Notes: generated by a model not told the origin, from the sequence alone. A DNA stretch of 64,000 nt from Micromonospora rhizosphaerae (GCF_900091465.1 NZ_FMHV01000002.1:3100001-3164000); one strand, 5' to 3'; positions 1-8,567 are shown, counted from the stretch's first letter. Numbers and translations: made by a program.

Positions 1-978
1 CACGCTGCGCCCCTCGGTACGGGACGCCGCCACCGCCTCCACCATGTCCGCCCGGTCCGGCTCCTCGATCTCGCCCACCCGGGCCAGCTGCCGCCCCTCG
101 GCGTCCAGCGCCAGCAGCGCCCCGCCGAGCACGTCGGTGACCGCCGCCGCCACGTCCTCCATCCCGCCGCCGCGCACCACCAGCGCGGTCATCCGGTCGT
201 GCGCCGCCGCGGCCCGCTCCACCGAGCTGCTGTGGGCCCGGATGGTGCTGTTCGCCGCCGACAGCTCCTCCAGCGCCGAGCGGGTCTCCGCGAGCAGCCG
301 GGCGGTGTCGATCGCCACCGCCGCGTGCGCCGCGAGGGAAACCAGCAGCGACACCTCTTCCCGGGCGAACGGCCGGGCCGACCGGTTCGCCGCGTAGAGC
401 ACGCCGATCGAGGTGGAGCCGAGCCGCAGCGGCACGCCGAGGATCGCCACCAGCCCCTCCTCGCCCACCCCGGCGTCGATCTCTCCGGTGTGGCGGAACC
501 GGTCGTCCTCCGGATAGTTGGCGGTGACGTACGGGGTGCCGGTCTGGGCGACCAGCCCGCCCAGGCCGGCGCCCATCGGCAGCCGCAGGCGCTGGAACCG
601 GGCGGAGATCGACCCGTCGGTGACCCGCATGTAGGTGTCGCCGCGCTCGTCGTCGTTGAGCGTCATGTAGGCCACGTCGGTGCCGAGCAGGTTGCGCGCC
701 CGGTGCACGATCGCCCGCAGCACGTCGTCCAGGTCGCGCAGGCCGGCCAGGTCGCTGGCCGTGTCGTACAGGCCGGAGAGCTCGATCTCCCGGCGGCGCC
801 GGCGCTCCAGCAGCGCGCGGACCCGCAGCGCCACCACCTTCGCCTGCTCCAGCTCGGCGAGCCGCTCGGCGGGAAGGCCGGCGGCCCGGGCGGCCACCAG
901 CGGTCCCTCGAACTCGACCGCGGCGGCCTCCCGGGCCAGCAGCTCCAGGAACTCGACCGGCGACGACATGACCGACAT
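1..978 (-). CDS. GAF-domain transcriptional regulator, PucR/CdaR type (3' part missing)
   Basis: Open reading frame on the minus strand that runs off the left edge, so about 325 N-terminal residues are visible. After a helical N-terminus (residues 1-60, with a run of arginines near 50), residues of about 65-230 look like a GAF sensor domain, including the stretches LLGTDVAYMTLND, GLGGLVAQTG and IGVLYAANRSARPF. A second sensor-like segment follows. The DNA-binding end lies outside the window. In actinomycetes proteins of this layout often end in a PucR-type helix-turn-helix and sit next to 3-hydroxybutyrate dehydrogenase, as here, 14 bases downstream of it in the same direction. It probably controls that gene; the effector is unknown. 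Two in-frame ATGs lie at 978 and 969, and neither has a clear ribosome-binding site. A histidine kinase with GAF input is a less likely alternative. Confidence 0.7.
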   Translation of the reverse strand, partial: MSVMSSPVEFLELLAREAAAVEFEGPLVAARAAGLPAERLAELEQAKVVALRVRALLERRRRREIELSGLYDTASDLAGLRDLDDVLRAIVHRARNLLGTDVAYMTLNDDERGDTYMRVTDGSISARFQRLRLPMGAGLGGLVAQTGTPYVTANYPEDDRFRHTGEIDAGVGEEGLVAILGVPLRLGSTSIGVLYAANRSARPFAREEVSLLVSLAAHAAVAIDTARLLAETRSALEELSAANSTIRAHSSSVERAAAAHDRMTALVVRGGGMEDVAAAVTDVLGGALLALDAEGRQLARVGEIEEPDRADMVEAVAASRTEGRSV

Positions 979-992
979 TGTGCGCGAGGCCA

Positions 993-1775
993 CTAGTTCG
1001 CCGTCCAGCCCCCGTCGAGGGCGATCGAGGCGCCGGTGATGAACGACGCCGGCGGGGAGCAGAGGTACGCCACCAGCTCCGCGACCTCCTCCGGCTCGAT
1101 CAGCCGCTTGATCGCCGCCTTGGCGAGCATGATCTTCTCGATCACCTCGTCCTCGCCGATGCCGTGCGTCGCGGCCTGATCGGCGATCTGGCTCTCCACC
1201 AGCGCGGTGCGGACGTACGCGGGGTTGACGCAGTTGGCGGTCACGCCGTGCGCTGCGCCCTCCAGCGCGACCACCTTCGACAGCCCCTCCAGGGCGTGCT
1301 TGGCCGACACGTACGCCGCCTTGTACGGCGAGGCGCGCAGCCCGTGCACCGAGGAGATGTTGACGATCCGGCCCCAGCCGTTGGCGTACATGTGGGGCAG
1401 CGCCCGCCGGATGATCAGGAACGGCGCCTCCACCATCACCCGGTGCAGGTACTCGAAGCGCTCCGGGGAGAAGTCCTGGACCGGCGCGACGTGCTGGAGA
1501 CCGGCGTTGTTGACCACGAGGTCCACGTTGCAGTCGAGCCGGTCCACCGCCGCGGCGTCCGCGAGATCGATCCCCTCGGCCCGGCCGCCGGCCTCGGCGG
1601 CCACCGCCTTGGCCGCCTCCACGTTGCGGTCGACCACCAGCACCGCCGCGCCGGCCGCCGCCAGGCGCAGGGCGCACGCCCGACCGATGCCGCTGCCACC
1701 ACCGGTCACCAGGGCGGTACGACCGGAGAGGTCGACGCGTACGACGTGGGGGACCGCCACGGGTTCTGCCGTCAT
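993..1775 (-). CDS. 3-hydroxybutyrate dehydrogenase (short-chain dehydrogenase)
   Basis: 260-residue classical short-chain dehydrogenase. It shows the NAD-binding TGGGSGIG (residues 24-31), NNAG, the catalytic Ser in NISSVHG, the YVSAK Tyr-Lys pair, and the C-terminal GASIALDGGW typical of the family. The segment AGLQHVAPVQDF and the region after NPAYVRTALVESQI closely resemble 3-hydroxybutyrate dehydrogenases, which interconvert D-3-hydroxybutyrate and acetoacetate with NAD in the cytoplasm. The frame stays open far upstream, but the ATG at 1775 leaves a normal length and sits just before the Rossmann fold. The regulator gene follows 14 bases downstream, so the two are probably co-transcribed. 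A role in ketone-body or polyhydroxybutyrate turnover is inferred from the family. Confidence 0.85.
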   Translation of the reverse strand: MTAEPVAVPHVVRVDLSGRTALVTGGGSGIGRACALRLAAAGAAVLVVDRNVEAAKAVAAEAGGRAEGIDLADAAAVDRLDCNVDLVVNNAGLQHVAPVQDFSPERFEYLHRVMVEAPFLIIRRALPHMYANGWGRIVNISSVHGLRASPYKAAYVSAKHALEGLSKVVALEGAAHGVTANCVNPAYVRTALVESQIADQAATHGIGEDEVIEKIMLAKAAIKRLIEPEEVAELVAYLCSPPASFITGASIALDGGWTAN

Positions 1776-1935
1776 GGCGCAAGAAGTTACGAGCTGTGTG
1801 GCCGGGCGCACATGGGGCGGCGACACATACTCGGCGGTCGGCCTGTGTGGGCTGGGCCGGGGCGGTCGGCGGGGTGCGGGAGTGTCGACATGTGTGCCGG
1901 TTGGCAGTGTCGGTGGGTCGTGGCACAGTCGCCGC

Positions 1936-2202
1936 GTGACGTTCGAGGCGGTCCTGGTCCGGTGGTCCGGCGCCGGCGGCTGGGTGTTCGCTCCGGTGCC
2001 GGACGAGCACGCGCCGACCGCCGCGGGCGCGTTCGGCCGGGTGCCGGTGGTCGCCACGGTGGACGGCCATACCTGGTCGACGAGCGTCTGGCGGGACCGG
2101 AAAGCCGGCTGGTTGCTGGCTGTGCCGGCGCGGATCCGCGCGGGCAAGGACGACGGGGATGTCGTCAGCGTCGCGATCGAGCTTGACCACACCCGGCACT
2201 GA
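1936..2202 (+). CDS. DUF1905 family small protein
   Basis: 88-residue protein of the DUF1905 family. It begins [16 protein letters not shown] and carries the family core [19 protein letters not shown] followed by [20 protein letters not shown], which corresponds to the small beta-barrel seen in this family. The biochemical role is unknown. The GTG at 1936 is chosen because it fits the family length; the upstream extension of the frame is low-complexity and unlike protein. There is no clear ribosome-binding site, and CACAGT at 1924-1929 could be a -10 for a leaderless message. It is divergent from the dehydrogenase across 160 bases. Confidence 0.7.
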   Translation: MTFEAVLVRWSGAGGWVFAPVPDEHAPTAAGAFGRVPVVATVDGHTWSTSVWRDRKAGWLLAVPARIRAGKDDGDVVSVAIELDHTRH

Positions 2203-2292
2203 GGGTGGTGGGCCGGGCCTCGTCGGTGCGGCAGCGGGGGCCACGACGCCCCGTCCGGCGTGTCCCCGCGGGTGCCGACCCTGCCGGAACAG

Positions 2293-2315
2293 TAAGGTGT
2301 CGAACACACGTACTG
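2293..2315 (+). promoter_or_regulatory. ruvC promoter -10 with overlapping LexA-like SOS box
   Basis: A TAAGGT hexamer at 2293-2298 fits an actinobacterial -10, and directly behind it 2300-2315 reads TCGAACACACGTACTG. The actinobacterial LexA box is known as TCGAAC-N4-GTTCGA. The left half matches fully and the right core differs by one base (GTAC for GTTC). The position at the expected transcription start is what a repressor site needs. ruvC promoters carry SOS boxes in other actinobacteria. Functional binding is inferred. Confidence 0.5.
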
Positions 2316-2339
2316 CTGACGGCTGGGGGAGGAGGCGGC

Positions 2340-2867
2340 GTGCGGGTGCTCGGCGTCGACCCGGGGCTGACCCGGTGCGGGGTCGGCGTGGTCGAGGGCG
2401 TGCCGGGGCGGCCCTGCACGCTGGTCGCCTACTACGTTGTCCACACCGACCCCGAGGACGAGTTGCCGCTGCGCCTGCTGCACCTGGACCGGTCGCTCAC
2501 CGACCTGGTCGCCGAGCATCGGCCGGACAGCGTCGCCGTCGAACGGGTGTTCAGCCAGCACAACGTCCGCACGGTGATGGGCACCGCCCAGGCCAGCGGG
2601 GTGGCCGTGCTCGCCGGGGCACGGGCCGGGCTGCCGGTGCAGACGTACACGCCGAGCGAGGTCAAGGCCGCGGTGACCGGTTCCGGCCAGGCCGACAAGG
2701 CGCAGATGACCGCCATGGTGACCCGGCTGCTGCGGCTGCCCGAGCCGCCGAGGCCGGCCGATGCCGCCGACGCCCTGGCCCTGGCCATCTGCCACGTCTG
2801 GCGCGGCGGCACCCGGTCCAAGCTGGCCGCCGCGGCCGAGCGGGTACGACGAGGAAGAAGCGACTAG
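2340..2867 (+). CDS. ruvC: Holliday junction resolvase RuvC
   Basis: 175-residue RuvC, the endonuclease that cuts Holliday junctions made and moved by RuvAB during recombination repair. It begins [18 protein letters not shown], with the first catalytic aspartate in GVDPG, and continues with [11 protein letters not shown] (catalytic glutamate) and the C-terminal [14 protein letters not shown] containing the last acidic residues. The GTG at 2340 follows GGGGGAGGAGG with good spacing. The stop codon TAG at 2865-2867 overlaps the start of the tnpB gene by one base, so the last few residues may derive from the inserted element. In relatives ruvC is followed directly by ruvA; here a 1.4-kb insertion separates them. 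Confidence 0.95.
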   Translation: MRVLGVDPGLTRCGVGVVEGVPGRPCTLVAYYVVHTDPEDELPLRLLHLDRSLTDLVAEHRPDSVAVERVFSQHNVRTVMGTAQASGVAVLAGARAGLPVQTYTPSEVKAAVTGSGQADKAQMTAMVTRLLRLPEPPRPADAADALALAICHVWRGGTRSKLAAAAERVRRGRSD

Positions 2868-4285
2868 TGAAGGTCACCCGGATCGCGTACTCCACCCGGC
2901 TGAACGCGGGAAAGTACGCCGCCTTGGCGGAGCAGGCCCGCCGGTTGGGTCGGGTTCGTGGCGAGGTGTGGCAGCGTTACGGTTCGATCGGCGGTGTCGG
3001 GTCCGGGCTGAGGGACCGGGAGGTGCGGGACCGGTGGCTGGCTGACGGCACGCACGTGCGGTTTGGTGTGCTGGCGAATGCGTGGAAGGAAACCGTCCGC
3101 GACGCGATGGCCGACATCGCGGCGAACCTGGCCTCGGCCAAGGTCGAGGTGCGTCGGGCGATCGGCCATCGCACGGGCGATCCGGCCGACCGCAAGCGGA
3201 TGCTCACCGCACTGAAGGCCGACCGGTGGGCTGGCGACCCGTTCCTGGCTCGGCAGATGCGCAAGCACTGGAAGCGTGGCCGCAATCGCACAGATCATCA
3301 GATCGTGGTGCGCGCCGACAAGTACAACACCGTCGTGGACGGGCGGGGCCGGTTGTGGCTGGCGGTCCCGGGCCTCGAACGCCGCAAGATGGTCAAGATC
3401 CCGCTGTCGACGACCGTCGCCCCGACGGGCACGCTGCGGCTGATCCTGCGTGGCGGCGGGGTCGAGGTGCACTACCAGATCGACGCGTCGCAGCTGCGGT
3501 CGTCGCAGCGGCCCTGCGGCGACCGGGCGGTCGGCGTGGACAAGGGCTACACCGAAGCCCTGACCGACTCCGACGGCGCCCGCCACGGCAGCCGTCTCGG
3601 CGAGCTGCTGGCGGCCGAGTCGGACCGGTCGAAGGAGCGTAACCGGCGCCGGGCGAAGCTGCGCTCGATAGCGAACAACGCCGCTCGTCGTGGTGACCAC
3701 GCGAAAGCGCACCGGATCACCGTCAACAACCTCGGTACTGCCAAGCGGGACCGACAGGCCGCCCGCCACCGCGCGCAGGTGCGTACGGAGATCTTCACCG
3801 CCGTGCACCGGGTCGTCGACAAGGCCGCCACCGTCGTCGCCGAAGACCTCACCAAGAGCTTCGCCGGGCGCAAGACGCTCGGCAGGAACTTCAACCGGCG
3901 TCTCGCCGCGTGGACCAAAGGGGTCACCGCCGAGGCGTTGGCGAACGTGTCGGAGCGCAGAGGTTCTGCGCTCGTGCACGTCAACGTCGCCTACACCTCA
4001 CAAACCTGTCACCGCTGCGGCCGGCTCGGCCGACGCAACGGGGACCGGCTTCACTGCACCTGGTGCGGGGTGGTGTGGCAGGCCGACGTGAACGCCGCGA
4101 TCAACATCCTGCACCGAGCTGACGACCCCGACATCGCCCTGCACACCCCGCACCACAGGGTGAAGCAGATCCTGCAGGACCGGACCGATCGCCACCGGAC
4201 CAGACTGCCGGTCCAGGACTCCAGCCCGGCCACCACCGAGCGGAGAGCGAAACATCCGAACCGCTCAGCAACGAGCAAAGAGTAG
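2867..4285 (+). CDS. tnpB: RNA-guided endonuclease TnpB (IS200/IS605 or IS607 type), no TnpA partner
   Basis: 472-residue TnpB. The RuvC-type catalytic set looks intact: Asp225 in GVDKG, Glu326 in VAEDLTKSF, and Asp407 in QADVNAA, with the zinc-finger cysteines C381, C384, C397 and C400 in CHRC and CTWC. TnpB proteins are known RNA-guided DNA nucleases whose guide RNA comes from the 3' end of their own element. The GTG at 2867 overlaps the ruvC stop (TAGTG) and ruvA begins 14 bases after the TAG, so the gene sits inside the ruv operon in the same direction. No tnpA or serine recombinase is next to it, so it cannot move on its own. The last 45 or so codons are low in recognisable structure and probably double as guide-RNA scaffold. 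Confidence 0.9.
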   Translation: MKVTRIAYSTRLNAGKYAALAEQARRLGRVRGEVWQRYGSIGGVGSGLRDREVRDRWLADGTHVRFGVLANAWKETVRDAMADIAANLASAKVEVRRAIGHRTGDPADRKRMLTALKADRWAGDPFLARQMRKHWKRGRNRTDHQIVVRADKYNTVVDGRGRLWLAVPGLERRKMVKIPLSTTVAPTGTLRLILRGGGVEVHYQIDASQLRSSQRPCGDRAVGVDKGYTEALTDSDGARHGSRLGELLAAESDRSKERNRRRAKLRSIANNAARRGDHAKAHRITVNNLGTAKRDRQAARHRAQVRTEIFTAVHRVVDKAATVVAEDLTKSFAGRKTLGRNFNRRLAAWTKGVTAEALANVSERRGSALVHVNVAYTSQTCHRCGRLGRRNGDRLHCTWCGVVWQADVNAAINILHRADDPDIALHTPHHRVKQILQDRTDRHRTRLPVQDSSPATTERRAKHPNRSATSKE

Positions 4286-4299
4286 GAAGCAGGAACGCG
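2867..4299 (+). mobile_element. Orphan TnpB element inserted between ruvC and ruvA
   Basis: The whole interval between ruvC and ruvA is occupied by one tnpB gene and 14 further bases. Near the right end GAGCGG (4238-4243) and CCGCTC (4261-4266) are inverted and could form a hairpin with a 17-base loop, as in the right ends of IS605-type elements that encode the guide-RNA scaffold. I cannot define either end exactly. The left end must be very short or lie inside the 3' end of ruvC. No target duplication is expected for this element class. Confidence 0.6.
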
Positions 4300-4902
4300 A
4301 TGATCGCCAGTGTGCGCGGCACGGTGACCGCGACCGGTCCGGACCACGCGGTGGTGGAGGTGGGCGGCATCGGCCTGGCGGTGCAGTGTGCCCCCGGCAC
4401 CCTCGCCGAGCTGCGGGTCGGGCAGCCGGCCCGGCTCGCCACCAGCCTGGTCGTCCGGGAGGACTCGCTCACCCTCTACGGCTTCGCCGACGACGACGCT
4501 AAGCAGCTCTTCGAGCTGCTCCAGACCGCCAGCGGAGTGGGCCCCCGGCTGGCCCAGGCGGTGCTCGCAGTGCACACCCCGGACGCGGTACGCAAGGCCA
4601 TCGCCAACGCCGACACCGCCGCGCTGACCCGGGTGCCCGGCATCGGCAAGAAGGGCGCCGAGCGCCTCGTCCTCGAACTGCGCGACCGGATCGGGCCGGT
4701 GCCGATCGGTCCGGACGGCGCCGCCGGGGTGGCCGCGGGCGCTTGGCCGGAGCAGGTGCGGCAGGCTCTGGTCGGGCTCGGCTGGACGGCCGCCCAGGCC
4801 GAGCAGGCCGTCGCCGCGGTCGCCGAGACCGTCGACGGGGCGACCCCGCCGGTGCCGGTCCTGCTCAAGCAGGCCATCCGCCTCCTGGGCCGCACGCGAT
4901 GA
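4300..4902 (+). CDS. ruvA: Holliday junction DNA helicase subunit RuvA
   Basis: 200-residue RuvA, the tetramer that grips the four-way junction and recruits RuvB. The N-terminal OB-fold begins MIASVRGTV and contains [13 protein letters not shown]. Two helix-hairpin-helix motifs follow ([13 protein letters not shown] and [16 protein letters not shown]), then an acid-poor linker and the C-terminal RuvB-binding three-helix domain ([21 protein letters not shown]). GGAAGCAGGAACGCG upstream offers a ribosome-binding site that lies at the edge of the TnpB element. The stop overlaps the ruvB start (ATGA). Confidence 0.95.
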   Translation: MIASVRGTVTATGPDHAVVEVGGIGLAVQCAPGTLAELRVGQPARLATSLVVREDSLTLYGFADDDAKQLFELLQTASGVGPRLAQAVLAVHTPDAVRKAIANADTAALTRVPGIGKKGAERLVLELRDRIGPVPIGPDGAAGVAAGAWPEQVRQALVGLGWTAAQAEQAVAAVAETVDGATPPVPVLLKQAIRLLGRTR

Positions 4903-5963
4903 GCAACGACGACCTGATCTCGGCGTACGTCAACGACGCCGAACGGGACGCGGAGGCCAGCGTCCGGCCCCGGCGCCTCGCCGAGTTCATCGCCCAGGAC
5001 CGGGTCCGAGACCAGCTCGACCTGCTGCTCAAGGGCGCGATGCGGCGCGGCTCCCCGCCGGACCACATCCTCCTGTCGGGGCCGCCGGGCCTGGGTAAGA
5101 CCAGTCTGGCCAACATCGTCGCCGCCGAGCTGGGCTCGGGCATCCGGGTGACCAGCGGCCCGGCGATCGAACGCTCGGGCGACCTGGCGGCCATCCTGAC
5201 CAGCCTCGCCGAGGGTGACGTGCTCTTCATCGACGAGATCCACCGGATCGCGAAACCGGCCGAGGAGCTGCTCTACAGCGCGATGGAGGACTTCCGGGTC
5301 GACGTGGTGGTCGGCAAGGGCCCCGGCGCAACCGCCATCCCGCTCGACGTCGAGCCGTTCACCCTGGTCGGCGCGACCACCCGATCCGGCCTGCTGACCG
5401 GGCCGATGCGGGACCGGTTCGGCTTCGTCGCCCACCTCGACTTCTACTCCCCGGCCGACCTGGAGGCGCTGCTGCACCGCTCGGCGCGGATCCTCGGCGT
5501 GCCGATCACCGACGACGGCGCGGCCGAGATCGCCGGCCGGTCCCGGGGCACGCCCCGGATCGCCAACCGACTGCTGCGCCGGGTCCGGGACTACGCCGAG
5601 GTCCGGGCCGACGGCGTGGTCTCCGTGGAGACCGCCCGGGCCGCCCTCACCGTGTACGACGTCGACGCGCTCGGGCTGGACCGGCTGGACCGGGCCGTGC
5701 TGACCGCGCTGGTGGACTCGTTCCGGGGCGGCCCGGTGGGGCTCTCCACCCTCGCCGTCGCGGTGGGGGAGCAGCCGGACACCGTCGAGGAGGTCTGCGA
5801 GCCGTTCCTGGTCCGGGCCGGGTTGCTGGCGCGCACCCCGCGGGGTCGGGTGGCCACCGAGGCGGCCTGGCGCCATCTGGGGCGTACGCCCCCCAATGGT
5901 ACATTTGGCACCGATGCCCCTCCCGTGCCCGATCTGTTCTCCGCGCAGGCCGATCAGCCGTGA
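4899..5963 (+). CDS. ruvB: Holliday junction branch migration ATPase RuvB
   Basis: 354-residue RuvB, the hexameric AAA+ motor that drives branch migration with RuvA. It starts at the ATG of the ATGA overlap with ruvA. Visible features are Walker A GPPGLGKT (about residues 61-68), Walker B LFIDEIHR (about residue 110), the sensor segment [18 protein letters not shown] and the C-terminal winged helix ([28 protein letters not shown]). Length is usual for the family. A 140-base gap separates it from yajC. Confidence 0.96.
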   Translation: MSNDDLISAYVNDAERDAEASVRPRRLAEFIAQDRVRDQLDLLLKGAMRRGSPPDHILLSGPPGLGKTSLANIVAAELGSGIRVTSGPAIERSGDLAAILTSLAEGDVLFIDEIHRIAKPAEELLYSAMEDFRVDVVVGKGPGATAIPLDVEPFTLVGATTRSGLLTGPMRDRFGFVAHLDFYSPADLEALLHRSARILGVPITDDGAAEIAGRSRGTPRIANRLLRRVRDYAEVRADGVVSVETARAALTVYDVDALGLDRLDRAVLTALVDSFRGGPVGLSTLAVAVGEQPDTVEEVCEPFLVRAGLLARTPRGRVATEAAWRHLGRTPPNGTFGTDAPPVPDLFSAQADQP

Positions 5964-6104
5964 TCCGAACGTGATCTGTGCCGCATTCGGTCTTCTCAGC
6001 TGCAGGGACTAGACTTCGCCGCGGTCTGTACAGGACGTGAGAATCCGCCTCCACTCCGGCACCCCTCGTGCCGGTCGGGGCGGCCAATGGGAAGGTCGAC
6101 AACC

Positions 6105-6452
6105 GTGCTTTACGCAGCAGCGGGTGGCGGGGGAGCCGGCGGTCTGACGCCGATCCTCATGATCGCTCTGCTCTTCGGCGTCATGTACTTCATGATGATC
6201 CGCCCCCAGCAGAAGCGCCGCCGCGAGGCCGAGCAGATGCAGTCCGCCCTCGCCCCGGGCGACGAGGTGGTCACCATCGGCGGCCTCTACGGCACGGTCA
6301 CCGGGGTGGACGACGACACCGTCCTGCTCGAGGTCGCCCCGGGCGTGCAGACCCGGTACGCCCGCCCGGCCATCGCCCGCGTCGTCAACCAGGCCGAGCG
6401 CCCGGAGACGACCGAGCCGGTCACCGAGGACGCTGAGCCCGTCAAGGAGTGA
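6105..6452 (+). CDS. yajC: Preprotein translocase subunit YajC
   Basis: 115-residue YajC, a single-pass membrane protein that joins SecDF at the SecYEG translocon. After the glycine-rich LYAAAGGGGAGG comes a transmembrane segment (about residues 14-32), then the family signature MIRPQQKRRRE and the conserved GDEVVTIGGLYGTV. The acidic tail is ordinary. The GTG at 6105 is preferred over the ATG at 6087 because GGGAAGG sits about nine bases before it and relatives start with LYAA. It leads a cluster with secD and secF. A TAGACT at 6010-6015 may be its -10. Confidence 0.92.
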   Translation: MLYAAAGGGGAGGLTPILMIALLFGVMYFMMIRPQQKRRREAEQMQSALAPGDEVVTIGGLYGTVTGVDDDTVLLEVAPGVQTRYARPAIARVVNQAERPETTEPVTEDAEPVKE

Positions 6453-6532
6453 CCGCCCGCCCCGGAAGGGGCAGCGGAGCCAGCCTCAGAAGTGGATAGT
6501 TGGGTCGACGCCCGGCACCGACACGCGTAGCA

Positions 6533-6562
6533 CCCGACTCGACGCCGCCGCGTCGAGTCGGG
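6533..6562. terminator. Perfect 13-bp hairpin between yajC and secD
   Basis: Arms CCCGACTCGACGC (6533-6545) and GCGTCGAGTCGGG (6550-6562) are perfectly complementary around a 4-base loop. No U-run follows, so it could be a GC-type terminator, a partial attenuator that lowers secDF relative to yajC, or an mRNA-stability element. The rest of the 221-base gap shows nothing else I recognise. Confidence 0.55.
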
Positions 6563-6673
6563 GGGCGTGTTGGCCGGCGCGTCGATCCGTCAGAGCCTTC
6601 GGCCGGACACCCCCGGCCCGACATTCGTCGCCGCTGCGTCAGCGGCGCGACCGTACAGGGAGACAGGACAGCC

Positions 6674-8566
6674 GTGGCACCACCTCAGGGACAGATGCGC
6701 CCCGGACGGCAGCTCGCCGTCCTCGGGGTCATCTTCGTCGTCCTCTATCTTTTGGTGTTCTTCTCGGGCGGCGCCAGCGGTGGCTGGAAGGACCGGCTGG
6801 AGCCCCGGCTCGGCCTGGACCTGATCGGCGGCACCCGGCTGACGCTCGAGGCCACCAACAGCGTGGACGGCAAGCCCCCGACGGCCGCCAACCTCGAAGA
6901 GGCGCGCCAGATCATCGAGAACCGGGTCAACGCGTACGGCGTGGCCGAGGCCGAGGTGGTCACCGAGGGCAACCGCAACATCGTGATCTCCCTGCCCGGT
7001 GAGAACCGCGACCTCACCGACGTCGGCACCGCCGCCGAGCTGCGCTTCCGCAAGGTGCTCAAGGCGACCGACGGCAGCGGCGCGGCCGCCGCCCCGGCCC
7101 CCACGACGGGCGTGACCCCGGCGCCGTCCGGCACTGCGACCCCGGCGCCGTCCGGCAGCGCCGCCCCGAAGGCCAGCGCCTCGCCGAGCGCCGGCGGGCA
7201 GGGCGGCATGGCGCCCACGCCGAGCGCCAGCGCCGCCGCCCCGACCCCGACGGCCTCGCCGAGCGCCGCGTCGCCGACCGCCAGCCCCGCGCCGGTGCCG
7301 CAGAGCGTCGAGCAGCAGCGCAAGGCCGTCGAGCAGAAGGTCGGCCCCGCCGCCTGGGCCGCCGCCAGCGGCCTGAAGGCCCCGGCCGACCTGACCGCCG
7401 ACCCCTCCCTGGCCGAGAAGCTCAAGCCGTTCGGCACCCTCTCCCCGCAGGAGATCGCGGTGCTGTCGCCGGAGATGCAGTTCAACGTCCCCAGCGTCAC
7501 CTGCGCGCAGCTGGACAAGCGGCCGCCGGCGTCGATCAAGGACGAGAAGCAGCCGGCGGTGGCCTGCGAGGCCGGCGCCAAGTACCTGCTCGACGTGGCG
7601 AAGGTGGTCGGCACCGACGTCGACGACGCCAACGCGGTGCTCGACCAGACCAGCTCCTGGGTGGTGAGCCTCAAGTTCACCGGCAAGGGCCAGGAGCGGT
7701 GGACCAACCTGACCCGCGAGGCGTTCAACAACGAGGGCCAGGCCTGCGACCAGACCGCGCTCGGCCAGGACGGCAAGTGCCGCGTCGCCGTGGTGCTGGA
7801 CAACCTGATCGTCTCCTCGCCGGAGATCCAGGGCGTGCTGACCGGTGACTCGCAGATCACCGGCAACTTCGACAACAAGACCGCCAACGCGCTGGCCAGC
7901 CAGCTCCGCTACGGCGCGCTGCCGGTGACCTTCGTGCCGCAGGAGCAGCAGAACGTCACCGCGACGCTCGGCGACAGCCACCTGCGCGCCGGTCTGCTCG
8001 CCGCCGGCATCGGCATGCTGCTGGTCATCATCTACTCGTTCTTCTACTACCGGCTGCTCGGCTCGGTGATCTTCCTGAGCCTGGTGCTCTCCGCGCTGCT
8101 GGTCTTCGGCGCACTGGTGGTGCTCGGCCGGTCCATCGGGTTCACCCTCACCCTCGCCGGCATCGCCGGCATGATCGTCTCGCTCGGTGTGGCGGCGGAC
8201 TCGTTCGTCATCTACTTCGAGCGGCTCAAGGACGAGATCCGGGAGGGCCGCAGCCCACGCAGCGCGGTGCCCCGCGCGTGGGTCCGGGCCCGCCGGACGA
8301 TCATCTCGGCGAACGCGATCACCCTGATGTCCGCCGTGGTGCTCTACATCGTCTCGGTCGGCGCGGTGAAGGGCTTCGCCTTCGCCCTCGGCCTGGCGAC
8401 CGTCCTCGACCTGGTCGTGGTCTTCCTCTTCCGTCACCCGATCATGACGATGTTCGCCCGCACCCGGGCGTTCCTGTCCCCGCGGGTCAGCGGTCTCGGC
8501 CGGGCCCTGCCGGCCCGGTCGGCCGAGCAGGCCACCGCCCGTACCCCGCGCGTCAAGGAGGCCTGA
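6674..8566 (+). CDS. secD: Protein translocase subunit SecD
   Basis: 630-residue SecD, which with SecF uses the proton gradient to complete Sec-dependent export. TM1 spans about residues 14-31, followed by the family motif GLDLIGGTRLTLEA. The periplasmic P1 region is interrupted at about residues 134-212 by a linker made almost only of Ala, Pro, Ser, Thr and Gly. The C-terminal five-helix channel domain begins near residue 436 (GLLAAGIGMLLVIIYSFFYYRLLG) and includes AGMIVSLGVAADSFVIYFERLKDE with its conserved acidic residues. The GTG at 6674 follows AGGGAGACAGGA; the long upstream frame is not protein-like. secF follows after one base. Confidence 0.94.
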   Translation: MAPPQGQMRPGRQLAVLGVIFVVLYLLVFFSGGASGGWKDRLEPRLGLDLIGGTRLTLEATNSVDGKPPTAANLEEARQIIENRVNAYGVAEAEVVTEGNRNIVISLPGENRDLTDVGTAAELRFRKVLKATDGSGAAAAPAPTTGVTPAPSGTATPAPSGSAAPKASASPSAGGQGGMAPTPSASAAAPTPTASPSAASPTASPAPVPQSVEQQRKAVEQKVGPAAWAAASGLKAPADLTADPSLAEKLKPFGTLSPQEIAVLSPEMQFNVPSVTCAQLDKRPPASIKDEKQPAVACEAGAKYLLDVAKVVGTDVDDANAVLDQTSSWVVSLKFTGKGQERWTNLTREAFNNEGQACDQTALGQDGKCRVAVVLDNLIVSSPEIQGVLTGDSQITGNFDNKTANALASQLRYGALPVTFVPQEQQNVTATLGDSHLRAGLLAAGIGMLLVIIYSFFYYRLLGSVIFLSLVLSALLVFGALVVLGRSIGFTLTLAGIAGMIVSLGVAADSFVIYFERLKDEIREGRSPRSAVPRAWVRARRTIISANAITLMSAVVLYIVSVGAVKGFAFALGLATVLDLVVVFLFRHPIMTMFARTRAFLSPRVSGLGRALPARSAEQATARTPRVKEA

Positions 8567-8567
8567 G

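Noticed and set aside
993..2795. A 600-residue frame on the minus strand covering the dehydrogenase plus 340 upstream residues.
   Set aside because: The extra part is Arg/Pro-rich, overlaps DUF1905 and ruvC, and the dehydrogenase has a normal start at 1775.
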